64,000 nt of DNA from Meta bourneti (lineage: Eukaryota; Arthropoda; Arachnida; Araneae; Tetragnathidae), in assembly GCA_933210815.1 (NCBI GenBank), contig OW119929.1:49234364-49298363 (forward strand), written 5' to 3'. Positions 1 to 11,564 of this stretch are shown one piece after another. The stretch's first letter is position 1, and every line of letters starts with the position of its first letter. Under the pieces are notes generated by a model. It worked only from the letters and a program-made list of their open reading frames with translations. It was not told the DNA's origin and searched no databases. Both the position numbers and the translations under genes were made by a program.

Positions 1-660
1 TGATTTGACACAATACAAAAGACAAAAAGTTCAGGAGGAGATGGGGACCAATGACACAACCCGAGGAACAGATGGACTTTAGGCAAAAGATCTCGGCAAA
101 AGATCTCAGGAAAATGGTGTGGGGTTTCGGTACGCCGGGCGTTAGACATGGAACTTCTGAATCCTCTCAAATCTCGTAGCAGGCCTCTATCCATGGAGGA
201 GCGTGGTTGTCGAGATGAATTCCACTCCGCTAGACCGCCAGGTCGCCGGGTAAACTCGTCAGGGCAATCCGTTCTTCGCCGCTTTCTCCTCTTCCGATCG
301 TCTTCCCCGCAGAGTCCAAAAATCCAGTGCGTCCTCCTTGTAGGGGTGTACGACTATTTATCGTGCTTCGACTTCTGAAGAACCGCCCAATCCATCAACC
401 CTGATCAACGGTAAACCCCGTAAAAGATAAGCCCACCTGCCCCAAGAGGTCATCCATCAAAATCCCCCTCCTCCAAGTGAACACTCCACCCCGATGAAAG
501 GGGCCAAACGGTCAGACATCAAAGACTGCCAAATACGCCGATACTAATGAGCGCTTTCCCCTCAACGGGGACTTACATTCCTTCTCACGGTTAACCCGTG
601 AGAAAAACTACCAAGCGCCCAAAAGGTGGCGCAAAGGCAACATAATATATACAGTCAAAA
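1..660. other. GC-richer segment, unclassified, no supported gene
   Basis: This stretch is clearly more GC-rich than the A/T-rich DNA that follows. It contains a short internal duplication (GGCAAAAGATCTC twice near 81-108) and a 76-codon plus-strand open frame at 148-378 with no domain I recognise. The composition and abrupt end near 660 look like the end of a retroelement or another dispersed repeat, but I see no reverse transcriptase motif, terminal repeat or target duplication. I leave it unclassified. Confidence 0.3.
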
Positions 661-689
661 AATTACAGACAAAACAATTAATATTTACA

Positions 690-845
690 AATCAACCCAA
701 CATAAATACACAATATATATAAATAAATATATATGTATATATATAAATATATATATATATAAAAATAAATAAATATATATATGTATATATATATACTTAA
801 ATATATATATGTATATATATAAATATATAATTCAAAATTACAAAA
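690..845. repeat. (TA)n / TATAAATA low-complexity tract
   Basis: Irregular TATA and AAATA runs with almost no G or C. Microsatellite-like; no gene. Confidence 0.85.
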
Positions 846-2590
846 CAAAACAAAGAGAAATCCAAGAGTATACTAAAAGTAGCCCACACACCCCTCCAAA
901 CACCATAAGAAGAAAAGCAAAATTAGAAAATAAAAATTAGAAAAACAAAACCAGGGACAACCAAGGACACATACCAAAGACAAGTATAATACAAACTAAA
1001 GAGGAGAAAACAAACTTACCCAAATAATTCACCTAAGCTCGACAATTATAATAGGTCTAGGGATGGGGAAAAAAGAGCGAGCTGTTCTTTTTCACCTGTT
1101 CTTCAAAAAGAACGGGAACAGCCTGTTCCCACTTTTCACAAAAACCTGTTCTCGGTTCTTTTTGTAAAAAGAAACATTACAATTTTTTTATACTTCGATT
1201 TTAGACAGATGGGAATTTTGCAAAGTTATCTTTTCTCGAATTTTCTAAGTTCGCAAAATTTTTTGTATATTCTAAATTATGGTAAGTCCGAAACACAGCT
1301 GTTGATCCTACAGTTCGTGACTCACTGTTTCCTGTTGATTCATTCATCCATTCTCTGTCCATAAACCTACTCCCTGCTCTGAGACTACTTCCTGTTTGAG
1401 AACAGGAATCAAATTTACCGAGGGAATCGATTCCTCCTCTCAAACTGATCCGACCCTGTTCTCCGTTCTCAACCACGTCAACCGATTTTATCTATTACCA
1501 AGCAATTCAAAACACTCATTGCAACAGTAAATTAATTGAGTCTTGTCTCACTTGATCACATAAAGCTTCAACTATATAGTATTTTATAATATACAATACA
1601 TTTCTTTTGAAATTGTTTTTAATGCCTGAATTCTTCGGCCACTACAAGGGGTGAACTGATGGCTATTTGTAAGTAAGCCACTGATATTTCAAACAGGGAC
1701 AGTGACCAACATCCATGCACTTACAGACCAGAATTCTGACGAACCCAGAACCTATCAACTGGAAGCCAAAAAATTATGACCACTATATCAGTTAAGCAGC
1801 TATTTTGAAATCATAGGAGTTTCAGTAATACTGATAGAACAAAAATTTTAACTCTCCAATGTTATTAAAATATGTGAAAAGTAATAAGTGTAAAATAAAA
1901 AAGAAATCACTTAGCATAAGGGATAAATCTGAAGTTCAGTAATTGGAAATAATATTGTATATAGCCTCCATCATCTGACTCTTCTCAAAGGAATAGCTAA
2001 TTATACAAGGGACTAACCATGTAAAAACTTTCTTGAAAATTAAATTTATTGGATGATTGCTCATGTCAAGTGAAAACAACAATTATACTCTTTTTGAAAT
2101 ATTCCATACATATTTATACTAGTAACTCAGTGAAAAAGAAGTTCTGTCATATTTTTTATTTACAAAATATTTCATGAGCTCACTTTTTAATTCTATATAA
2201 CAGGATACATAATTAAAATATCTGATGACATAAAAGTCAGAATAAAAAGTATAGTAAAGATAAGCATTAGTCAACTCTTTTTAGAACATTTTAAAAGACA
2301 GAACATTTACAAACTTAAAACAAAGACAGAACGTAACAGAAAATTTTAAAAGTTAAGCCTCAAATGTAAATTCTCAAATGGAAATCGCAAGCATGAATTT
2401 CATTGTGCAAAAGCTTGCAGTCTTAAGTAGAGTAGAAACATCACATGAGCAAACAGCCAATGGGCCTCACCTCAATTACACAAATATATGGAAGATTCTC
2501 AACAAAGCTGTTAGAAAATTATGCAGCTAGACTATCGGTTTTTTTGTCTTTATTTACCATCTTCCTCTTAATATTGCAGTGGCAATCTGT
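846..2590. other. no gene seen; A/T-rich intergenic DNA
   Basis: Nothing coding is supported. Near 1075-1165 there is a short patch with repeated GTTCTTTTT / CCTGTTC words and partial inverted symmetry that may be a small DNA-element remnant. The remainder is A/T-rich without recognisable structure. Confidence 0.4.
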
Positions 2591-2604
2591 GCACTTAATT
2601 AAGG

Positions 2605-2912
2605 GGGTATTTCAATTAACGTCACACTGGAGCAACACAGCGGGCTATTGGTGACGGTCCGGGATCAATCCCAAAGGGAAAGATCCGAGGACAACACCAC
2701 GTAATTTTGAACCACGGTCAGATGACGAGGCAACACCTGAGCTGGCACCCCACTCTCCAAACTTCCACACCACGCCAACGTGAGGACATTTGAGGCCACG
2801 ACAGATTTAACGTGCACCAGCCCCTTTGTATACGACGGTGTTTGGCTGGATTCGAACTCGCAACCCTTCGGTTGCAAGTCCGTTACTCTTCCAACCGGGC
2901 CACCACGGCCCC
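2605..2912 (-). repeat. SINE-A copy, tRNA-derived, full length
   Basis: The head, read on the minus strand, has an A-box-like TGGCCCGGTTGG and a B-box-like GAGTTCGAATCC at tRNA-like spacing; the body is about 200 bp and the tail is TTAATTGAAATACC. A target duplication GCACTTAATTAAGG flanks it (2591-2604 and from 2913). This is one of about 20 copies of the family in the window, here called SINE-A. Confidence 0.85.
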
Positions 2913-2987
2913 GCACTTAATTAAGGAGATGAATCAGATGTAAAGGTTCTAGCTCCCAAAGTGGGATTTAGGGAAATAGATTTCATG

Positions 2988-3258
2988 TTAACCCTCCTTT
3001 AGTTGCACTGATCCCGACAGGTGCATGGGGACTTTTTTCAATGTTACACAATGAGAAGAATAACTAAAAAATGTTATCATTCGTAAATTTAAATCATACG
3101 TTTTTTAGTTATTTGTCTTTTAGTATGCCCTAAAGCACATACTATTGCATATGTAAAAAAGAAATAATCAATGCGTAAGTAACTAAAGAATGTTGAGCAT
3201 CTCACAGGTGCATAACGATCTCATTTGTTATAAAGACCTGCAACTAATGAAGGATTAA
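2988..3258. mobile_element. putative piggyBac-type MITE
   Basis: The segment is bounded by TTAA at 2988-2991 and 3255-3258. The inner ends are imperfect inverted repeats: CCCTCCTTTAGTTGCA on the left, and TCCTTCATTAGTTGCA on the right when read in reverse complement (13 of 16 matching). TTAA target sites and termini starting with C-rich bases are typical of piggyBac elements. At 263 bp with no open frame it would be non-autonomous. The class is inferred from the ends only. Confidence 0.5.
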
Positions 3259-3475
3259 ACATAATTTGGAGAATTTAACCTTCCCATGCATCATTTATTG
3301 TAAAAAAACCCTAAATGTAAATGTTTCGTTACATTAAATTTTGTATAACTACATAGCTGTAAAGTACTTTCCTGTGAAATTTGGATTCAGAATTTCATAC
3401 ATTATACCTGATTTACTTCTTTGAGCTTAACTTTTGAAAAACAATGTATAAGCCAAAGGCTTTGAAAATAAAAGC

Positions 3476-3830
3476 GGGCCGCGGTGGCCCGGTTGGAAGA
3501 GTAACGGACTTGCAACCGAAGGGTTGCGAGTTCGAATCCAGCCAAACACCGTCGTGTACAAAGGGGGCTGGTGCACGTTAAATCTGTCGTGGCCTCAAAT
3601 GTCCTCACGTTGGCGTGGTGTGGAAGTTTGGAGAGTGGGGTGCCAGCTCAGGTGTTGCCTCGTCATCTGACCGTGGTTCAAAATTACGTGGTGTTGTCCT
3701 CGGATCTTTCCCTTTGGGATTGATCCCGGACCGTCACCAATAGCCCATTGTGTAGCTCCAGTGTGACGTTAATTGAAAAAAAAAAATAAATAAATAAAAA
3801 AAAATAATAATAAAAGCAGTATAAAGTGAA
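3476..3830 (+). repeat. SINE-A copy with A-rich tail
   Basis: Full-length plus-strand copy. The head GGGCCGCGGTGGCCC is followed by the B-box-like GAGTTCGAATCC, the common body and the end GACGTTAATTGA. Unlike most copies it ends in an A-rich AAATA/AATAA tail (about 3775-3815) rather than AAATACCCC. Confidence 0.85.
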
Positions 3831-3987
3831 ACCATTCCAAAACATAATTTAAAAAAGTTCATTATACATTAAATATTTTTAATGTAACATTCATGTTTCA
3901 TAAATAAGTTTTCCATTTAAAATCAATTTTGTTGATATCTGACAGCAGAATAAATAATTGCTGACATTTTAAAATTGATTATACAGA

Positions 3988-4099
3988 CCCAATTAATATA
4001 TCACATTTTATATAGTTAAATATAAACTTTAAAATAGCCATAACCCAATTAATATATCACATTTTATATAGTTAAATATAAACTTTAAAATAGCCATAA
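3988..4099. repeat. perfect tandem duplication, 2 x 56 bp
   Basis: A 56-bp A/T-rich unit beginning CCCAATTAATATATC is repeated head to tail without visible change, which suggests a recent duplication. Confidence 0.9.
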
Positions 4100-4164
4100 A
4101 CTTATTTTATACAAAACTGGTCTAACTCCGATGGAATGAGAGTAGTTTGAAATTCAAATATATA

Positions 4165-4234
4165 CAGGGCGAGTCTAAATTGTATTTACAAAATAAGAAT
4201 AATTATTTTGTAAAAACAATTTAGACTCACCCTG
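4165..4234. mobile_element. 70-bp palindromic mini-MITE (CAGGG termini, TA target)
   Basis: Starts CAGGGCGAGTCTAAATTG and ends with the inverted counterpart CAATTTAGACTCACCCTG. TA is duplicated on each side. The two arms nearly meet, so the element is almost all hairpin. The CAGGG end and TA target match the larger foldback elements at 50988 and 54913, indicating Tc1/mariner-type mobilisation by inference. Confidence 0.7.
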
Positions 4235-4312
4235 TATATAAATAAATATATAAAAATAAATATATATATAAATAAATACATATATATATATAATAGAATC
4301 GAAAACACTTAC

Positions 4313-4902
4313 CGCGCAAAAAAAAATTGTTGTACGTGTTCACGGAGGCGTAGAGTTATAGTCTTCTCCATTGGAACTCCATACTTTAGGAGGGTAGACA
4401 CGACTTCAAGGCTGTCTTTGACCAATAATCTAGAGGCGAGCTCGTTTTGGTCACCACTTTGATCCGTAATCACTAGAAAGACTCCCCACAGGCTTAATCG
4501 AGCTTTCTGTGCGTGGTACAGAATATAATTTATAGTCCTTGCATCGCTTAACAGAAAGATATAACGCTTAAAAACACTGTTCGAGAAAACTTTTAGGAAA
4601 TCTGCAACTACAAGGGAGTTATCGCAATCTTCCACCAATATTTGTATGAAGAAGTCGAAGATTGTATGGTCTCGAATTTTAAGAATGTAGGCATCGTTCA
4701 CTTCTTCGGACTCTATGTCCATCTTCAGGGATCTCAAAAAACGTCCAAATATTAGACCTTGTTTTCCTATATAATTCTGCGAATGCGATAATATATAGTG
4801 TTGGAATTGTTTCACAAAATCTGACCAAAAGGGTTGGAATAGATTAATTTTAATGCCCAAACGCGAACGGTACTCCTTGATGGCGAAAGATGGAAACTTC
4901 AT
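4313..4902 (-). CDS. SOCS-box family gene C, exon 1 (ankyrin-like segment)
   Basis: This is coding exon 1 of the leftmost family copy. The start is ATG at 4902, aligned with the starts of copies B and A. It holds 196 codons plus 2 nt, then a GTAAGT donor; the in-frame TAA at 4309-4311 is only the donor being read through. Residues about 100-196 align with the other copies (VADFLK, KRYIFLLSDARTI, YILYHAQKAR, DSLEVVSTLLKYGVPMEK). The last block resembles half an ankyrin repeat (xLEVVxxLLKYGxPxx). The N-terminal half is divergent. No SOCS-box exon lies between position 1 and 4300, so exon 2 should lie further left, outside the window. Related copies are by knowledge substrate adaptors of Cullin-5 ubiquitin ligases; the function of this copy is inferred. 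A decayed copy cannot be excluded, but the frame is open throughout. Confidence 0.75.
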
Positions 4903-4932
4903 TATATAATCCTTCGCGATGCAAATTTTCTG

Positions 4933-4965
4933 CAGAATAATTAACTCAATAAATGAGATGTTCTG
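4933..4965 (-). promoter_or_regulatory. conserved upstream block of the SOCS-box family (copy C)
   Basis: Plus-strand sequence CAGAATAATTAACTCAATAA followed by ATGAGATGTTCTG. The same block sits 28-31 bp upstream of the ATG in copies A (50299) and B (21278) and in the relic at 56477. It may be 5' UTR, initiator or core promoter. Constant spacing across divergent copies suggests function or simply recent common ancestry. Confidence 0.55.
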
Positions 4966-5094
4966 TAAAACTCACAGCGCTCGCAGACATACCAATATCA
5001 ACCAACTATCACACACGTGCTCTGGATTCTGGCTGGACCAGCCAGAAACTAGTACTTCGCCTTGACGTCACGATGAGGGTGTAACGTTCTAGGA

Positions 5095-5225
5095 TGTTAA
5101 GCCAATCGCAGAACTGCTACTCAACACTTTTGAATCACCTTTCACTGGAATATCACAATAACAGTGATTCTGTAGCAGTGAAAACTGTGACTGAGCATCG
5201 GTGATTTGCTAGGGGGTGACAGGTT
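5095..5225. repeat. dispersed GTAGCAGTGAAAACTG repeat
   Basis: Contains CAGAACTGCTACTCAA and GTAGCAGTGAAAACTGTGAC, also found at 15960-16260, 17410-17530 and 53030-53350. It lies about 200 bp upstream of the gene C start. No coding capacity; class unknown. Confidence 0.6.
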
Positions 5226-7654
5226 TATTGATGACTCTCTCGATGAAGTGTGACAAGCGGATGGACACAGCAAGAATCCTAATGTTAAAACTTGGACGAA
5301 TTTTCGAAGGTTCGCGCATGCGCATTGGTTCCGTTAGTGGTAGGGAAAAGTTTAAGCGGGTTTGAAAAAATCCCTAAAATAATGGAGGTTGTTGATATAT
5401 GCATGTTATTTCATTTAACATAATCTTTTAAACGAGATCAAGGATTATATGAATTTCTGATTGTGGAAAAATGAAAGTTCACTTGTCCAAAAGAGTACTC
5501 GTTCACAAGATTGGATATAACTTAAAGGTAAGCACACTCTATTTTAATTTTGAATCTTTATTTTCGATTTCGTAGATATGAAAGCACTGCACATAAAATT
5601 ATGGAAAAAATTCATCATCGCGTCTTTCTTATGAGAAATATTGATCAGTTTCCGCTTTGATTTTTCATTGTTAGTGTTTTTCTAAAGCGCCTTAAATAAT
5701 GTTTATGGAGAGTTTTCGAAATAATGTTTACGAAGGAGAGTTTTCGATGGATTTTAAAAATGAGGTTGTTTGATGTTACTACTGTTTGACGTGTGATCAG
5801 CATTTTCTGCGAATGATCTAGAATTGAAAGAAGGCATCAAATGAAAAAATATGTTGTTTTATTAGATGTTCTTTTACGCTATTATGAACAGATTTTATAT
5901 TATTCGATAATTTTAAATTTTGCTTAATGTGTTCATGGTATAATTAGATATTGCAATCTACAAAATTTAGGGAAGTTCAATTTGGAATATGCTTTAAAAA
6001 GAAGAGTATCTAATCAAAAGTTTGGGGAGATGTGCATAGTCGGATGTTCACTTGTTGCAAAAACATGTTGACACCAGAAAAATCAACTCTGGGTACAGGT
6101 GTTTGTGCTCTGAGAAGTGCAAACCATGTTGCTTGTCGCTGCAAAGGTCATTAATATCAAAGCTAGCAGACTCAGATGTACTGAAATTACATTTCCACAT
6201 ACTTGACTTTACATCGTTAAGGTATTCCTGAAGATGATTGTCACTTTTTGTTCAGTCTATCCCATTTGGGCTTTTGAGTCCTGACTGGAAGGTGATCTAG
6301 CATAGATATCATGTGTGTATAGTAAATTTTGGAATGTTTTACTGTCACATATTTGAATTAGAGAAGGAGTTAAACATTAAACGCTGATATTGGTATCAAA
6401 CTTCATGAATCGAGAACTTGAATCTCAACAAAAAGGAATTAATTAAAAATAAGTTAAAATTTTTACATCTAGAAAATATGCAATGATAGATTTCAAACAG
6501 ATATTGGAAGTGAAAAGCACCCTCACCACCTCTTTCATGAAATCCATTGGACATTATCCCTTACTTTATACATCATTATTTGTTTAACTCAAAAATAGAC
6601 ACAACAAAAACATTTCTTTAATGAAGAGGAAACTTAAAAAGCTGCAAATTTAAGAAGAAAGTTTTGTAAATGCACTAGACAAAATAAGTGACTGCTTTCA
6701 AAGTTTCTGCTTAAAAGTACTTTGAGATCACTAAGACTTCAAGAACATATAAAAACCCCATTATGTCAAAACTCTAAATTTAAGGGACTGAAATCTTTTT
6801 GAAAGTAGATAACTTCACTTCTCGAGCAACATTTATCCCCCACTATCAACATATTTCAGCAACAACTTCAAACGCACTTAACAACACACTCACACCTCAT
6901 GTATATACAAATCTTTATATGTAAAAATTTAAAACATTTTGATAGTCTACAACTTTGTGGTTTATTCGTAGATAAAAGAGGTTGAGATCTAGTTTTAGCT
7001 TATCGGCAAAGCTACTGTCACCATTTCCAGTATCCATTTCATCCAATCTTAGAAATCTTTTCAAAATATCTTCCTAAATGAGACTTCATCTTCAAGCCAT
7101 CTTCTCTATTCTTTATCAGAAAAGAAAGTGGCATCATGTTCTTTAATGGGTTACGTAAGGTGTCAGACTTGGAAACATTTAGAAAGAGAATTACTGGTCA
7201 GTTGAGTCTCATCAAAATAGTGTCTACAGCTGGGGAGGGGAGCAACACTTGTAAACAAAATGTAAAAGGGAAAACAAGGTGAAACTGCTTTGAATGTGAT
7301 TGACAAGGAAAATTTCATAATATTCCAAAATACCATCTTTGTAGGTATAGCGTAAGGTATTCCTGGTTCTATTTCCAACCAGGCCAGAATGATTAAATAC
7401 ACAATAAGTATTAACCAAACAATTAAGTCATAAAATAGCATATTCAATTCAATGGTAAGGGCACACAGTGTGAGGGCCCCATACGTCTTCCTCATGTTAG
7501 AAGAAATAGCATGTTTAATATAATTGACTTAGAAAACAAGACGTACTTAGGAGGAAACATACCCAAATTTTTATAAAACTTACGAATGATTCTTTCCTAT
7601 ATTACTCTAACCTACTTTATTTTCAACACGTTATGTGCCAATAAGTTCAATTCA

Positions 7655-7790
7655 GCTTAGGGGCTGTCGTGGCTCAGGGGGTTTGCTCACTGCATTAGTG
7701 ACCTAAGCTGTAGACGGCACAGGTAAGAGTCCTATAACTACCCTGAGTGTATTTCTTTTTTTTGTATCAAACTTTCCTTGTGTGTGTTAT
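7655..7790 (+). repeat. SINE-B copy (tRNA-like head)
   Basis: GGGGCTGTCGTGGCTCAGGG starts a tRNA-like head with A-box-like TGGCTCAGGGGG and a degraded B box (CAGGTAAGAGTCC). It is followed by TGTATTTCTTTT and CTTTCCTTGTGTGTG. The same insertion is present at the equivalent place in the right arm (26196-26335), where the B box GGTTCGAGTCC is intact, so it predates the inverted duplication. Confidence 0.7.
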
Positions 7791-8390
7791 TACGTTCAGT
7801 TGACACAAAAAGGCATGTGATCTTATTAGAACTGTACTCTTTTTTGATATATACGCTTTATACTTTTAGGTTCCTTGTTCATCAGATTTCTGACTGGCTG
7901 TTTGTGATGCAATATGTTTATGTAATTTCTATTTTTAAAATGTTTGCTTCAATATGGTTTTGTTTTTATTTCTTGAGGCAGGTGTTATTTCGATAGCAGT
8001 TTATATAAGTTATTGCAAATCAGTTACCGACTATATTGAAAAATTAATAGAAAACGACTGGTGTTTTCTCAAAGGAGTGAAAATTGTTGAACAAATCAAG
8101 TATATTTATCATGAAAAAACAGTTTGCCCTTCTGTCGGTTTACAAATGGGCTGTTATTTTTGTAGTTGTTAAATTAAGTGTTATTTTAGCAACTGTTATC
8201 GAAAATATTACCAGTTATCACCAATGTTAAGCAATTTTTAAAATGACCAAACTTTTACAAAAATAAATAGTCCCTTTAATTTTTGAAAAATGAATTTTTT
8301 TAAGATATCAAGAAAAGAAAAGTTTCTTGATTTAAAAAAATCATTTAATTGTCAAGTTTTGCCATGTAAAATTTTCTCCTTGAGTTTTGG

Positions 8391-8680
8391 GGGCCGCGAT
8401 GGCCCGGTTGGAAGAGTAACGGACTAGCAACCGAAGGGTTGCGAGTTCGAATCCAGCCGAACACTGTCGTGTACAAAGGGGGCTGATGCGCGTTAAATCT
8501 GCCGTGGCCTCAAATGTCCTCATGTTGGCGTGGTGTGGAAGTTTGGAGAGTGGGGTGCCAGGTCAGGTGTTGCCTCGTCATTTGACCGTGGTGTCCTCAG
8601 ATCTTTCTCTTTGGGATTGATCCCGGACAGTCACCAATAGCCGTTGTGTTGCTCCAGTGTGACGTTAATTGAAATACCCC
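8391..8680 (+). repeat. SINE-A copy shared by both inverted arms
   Basis: Head GGGCCGCGATGGCCCGGTTG to tail TTAATTGAAATACCCC, flanked by the target duplication CCTTGAGTTTTGG. The same insertion with the same duplication is in the right arm at 25236-25582, so the SINE landed before the arms were duplicated. It has a short internal deletion (ACCGTGGTGTCC) compared with other copies. Confidence 0.85.
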
Positions 8681-9379
8681 CTTGAGTTTTGGAATAATAA
8701 TTTTTTTTAATTAATCATATTAAAGAAAAATAAATTTTTGCACAGTATGACTGAATTATTTTATATTTTAAGTTACATTGTATGTTTGATTGAAAATAAA
8801 GTTTTTATGTACCAATTCTTTGTTTTTCTTGTAAAATGAATTGAAGTACGTATTCACTGTAACTGTAACATTTGTTTTTGTTTACCTTCATGTGTGTGTA
8901 CATAAACATCTATTACAATGTAAGAATAGTCAATGTCAGTCTTAAAACAATCTTATGAAAATAGTAAATGTTGCTGCTTACAATTTGCATTAAAAGATTT
9001 ATCTTGATGTTTTTAGTATACTCAATTTCATAATTGTTCAAGTTTATCAATGCTGTCCATGGTACAAGTATTGTTAAAATCAAGAGTTGTTAACTTCCAA
9101 GTAATTTTTCTGGATTGAAATGTATTTTAAATAGAATTTTGTTTACTGAACTTATGGAATGACAGATCAAGTGACTGCATGGATAAAGAGGTGATTTAGA
9201 TTTTCTTGCAGTTGTATTAATTGGTGTATGTAAAGATGAAAATCCAAATCTTTCCCATACTAGCCTACTTGTGAACGACATCAACAGAGGTTCCTCGATT
9301 TTTCAATAACACTTTATCATACAGTATCAATGTTTTCGTGGGTACTTGCATATTAACCGCAGGCCATTGGCGAATATCA

Positions 9380-9715
9380 GGCAAGTTTTGTTTCGGGCGG
9401 AAAATGTTTAGTAATTGCCCTTAGGATGGCATCAAACATATCATTATAAACTCTGCGAGATAGGGACTCGAGGTGGAGGCGAGATGTTCATTGATGTTTT
9501 TTATTTCGCCATTTTTCACTTCCCAAGATGCCTTTTTTTGTGTGTGTGCGTGCCAGTTTCAGAATCAATGAAATTGTATTTGTGATTCACTTGGCAGTGA
9601 ATATAACCAGATTGTTCCAGTTCTTCCGTCTTATACCCCATCCAACAGTCGGAAAAAATGGTCGATCCATCTTCAATGAGTTTTTTTATTTCGTTCATGT
9701 TTTGCGACAAATGCC
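9380..9715 (-). pseudogene. Merlin / ISXO2-like (IS1595-type) transposase C-terminal relic
   Basis: On the minus strand the frame from 9710 contains TIFSDCWMGYKT, GYIHCQVNHKYNF and DSETGTHT. This matches the core of the DDE domain of ISXO2-like/Merlin transposases (family pattern: SDCW..Y..L...GY.H..VNH..NF......THT). The frame is broken after the THT block, but further pieces follow in other frames (EVKNGEIKN, SPYLAEF, then RRVYNDMFDAIL towards 9420), as expected for the family C-terminus. It abuts the inner end of the left inverted arm. No terminal repeats are seen. An N-terminal piece of the same transposase class lies separately at 18560-18850. Confidence 0.65.
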
Positions 9716-10012
9716 CTCAAATATGCATTGGGATGGGAATATTCTTCTAGCATTATTTCGTAACGATCAAGCGATACGTAAAAATTTACTTCGACGTAAA
9801 AACAGAAAATAAAACACGAGTATCTAATGCAGCTACGCACTGAACTGTGGTTCTAAAAAAAGGTTTTGTGAAACAATCAGAATCAAATCTGGAAGGGAGG
9901 GACTGCACAGTAGCGAATTTGGTTACATCACATGTTTCAGTTCGCTAATGAGTTAGCGGCTATTTAGGACATTCTTGAAATACTAAGGCTTAGACCAAAA
10001 ATAAAACTTCTG

Positions 10013-10540
10013 TGTTACTAGCACAGAGATGAGTCGATTTATCGCTTTATTAAAGAAGTGATCCAATGTGTCTATAACATTTTTGAGGAGAGAAACATCT
10101 CTCCTCAAAAATCGCGAACAAATGAGCGACGCCTGAAAATGAGAAGGATGAATTATTACAGAGTAATTGAAAGCATTCATATTCATCGTCATTAAACCTG
10201 TTGTTGTCCCACACGGTGGCGAAGCTCGATAGTTTTTAGACCAGGGCAAATATTACTAATGCCGCCTTTCGTTCAAAATAAAAATTATGTATTAAAAATG
10301 AAAAAGATAACAATTGAAAGTTGATTAGAACATGTCTCTTAGGGAGAAATTTTTTTAAACTTATTTGTATAAAATAACAAGCAAGTAGTAAGCAGTAGTA
10401 ATTAGTTCTACATTGAAATTTGTTAACAAATTATAGACACAGTGTTACTAGTACAGAGATGAGTTGACTTGTCGCTTTATTAAAGAAGTGATCCTTTGTG
10501 TCTATAACATTTTTGAGGAGAGAAACATCTCTCCTTCATT
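10013..10540. repeat. composite duplication: 315-bp exon-2/intron copy between two 95-bp direct repeats
   Basis: 10114-10428 is a near-identical direct copy of 12048-12362, covering the first bases of gene B exon 2, its acceptor site and about 300 bp of intron. It is flanked by two copies of a 95-bp sequence (10013-10110 and 10441-10537), each containing GAGGAGAGAAACATCTCTCC. In the first copy this forms a 13-bp stem hairpin, TTTTTGAGGAGAG with its complement. No reading frame is preserved. Confidence 0.75.
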
Positions 10541-10639
10541 TCGTAACCAGAAAATAAGTATTTACTTTGTTATTTGACAAATTTTTATATGACAAACTAA
10601 GATGGTTGATTAAAAAGGTCAGAAAATTTTAATGATTTT

Positions 10640-11117
10640 ATTATTATGATAGATAAAAATTCATCTCATCTCTCCAAATAAAATGCTTGTTTCTTTATCT
10701 TTCAAAAATTAGTCCTGCTATATTTCATTTTACCCTCGTACGTATTGATACTTAACATAAATGAATACTATCTAGAGACTACACTTCGATTTGTATGTCT
10801 CATGTCTATTACGTTTAAACACGAACAACGAATGATTAAATACTGGGGGGGGGGATTTCAATTAACGTCACACTGGAGCAACACAATGGGCTATTGGTGA
10901 CGGTCCGGGATCAATCCCAAAGGGAAAGATCCGAGGACAACACCACGTAATTTTGAACAACGATCAGATGACGAGGCAACACCTGAGCTGGCACCCCACT
11001 CTCCAAACTTCCACACCACGCCAAGATTAAATACTGGAAATCCGATTTTAAAAAAAATCTTATTTAAATCAAACAAATCTGATTTTAATGATATTTTTTA
11101 AATCATAATTTTTGAAA
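10640..11117. repeat. TTTAAATCA-type A/T-rich DNA repeat, with SINE-A tail fragment inserted
   Basis: 10690-10840 and 11037-11117 match parts of 45310-45520 and 19620-19720 (a TTTAAATCA-rich family ending CAGG). It is interrupted by a SINE-A 3' fragment at 10847-11024 on the minus strand, flanked by the target duplication GATTAAATACTGG. The SINE tail begins with a C run (G run on plus). Confidence 0.65.
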
Positions 11118-11149
11118 TCCTGATCTCTGCCCCATCTTGCAATAATTCT

Positions 11150-11564
11150 CACATATACCCTATATTTTCTTCATTGGAATAATTATTTATGTTTGCGTTC
11201 CGTTAAAAACTAAAGATATATATGTACACAGAAATTTTGTTGTTTTTAGAAACGATTATTTTGATTCACTAATTCTAACAAGTAATTATTGTCACCGTCA
11301 TACAAAACAAGATGTATTGTCTATTGTGTATGCAAAACTGAAATACTTTCGGACATACTACCAGTTCGTATTTCCAATAGATCGAAAATGAATCAACTAC
11401 ATTTATTCCTAGTCTTACTACATTTATTGCTACACTGCATCTCGACACCTGTTACACATTTACATGTTACTGTTATTCTTACATCTCTTGTAAACACTAT
11501 ACAACAGCACATTATTCAAGGCCCAACTCGCAGCACACGAAGCCCACATTTCAATACGAATTCC
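11150..11564. other. conserved 3' flank of gene B
   Basis: Aligns with 42760-43425 downstream of gene A: CTTCATTGGAATAA against CTTCTTTGGAATAA, ATTCTAACAAGTAATTA in both. It probably includes the 3' UTR. Near 11440-11520 it holds a single copy of the sequence that is expanded to six 49-bp repeats at gene A. The 144-codon plus-strand open frame here is antisense chance. Confidence 0.65.

Larger units (their letters stand above)
5253..9338 (+). repeat. left arm of a giant inverted repeat; truncated copy of the 8-kb TIR element
   Basis: This 4.1-kb segment matches the reverse complement of about 24567-29390 over its whole length, including SINE insertions at the same sites. It starts with the element terminus ACAAGCGGATGGACACAGCA at 5253. 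Homology stops near 9338 (TATCATACAGTATCAATGTTTT), so the other half of the element is missing. Relative to the right arm it lacks a 260-bp SINE-B insertion (empty site near 5445) and about 420 bp near 6955. I see no open frame with a recognisable product. Confidence 0.85.

Noticed and set aside
9983..10249. additional SOCS-family exon 2
   Set aside because: Only the first bases of exon 2 and the intron edge are copied; no SOCS box follows.
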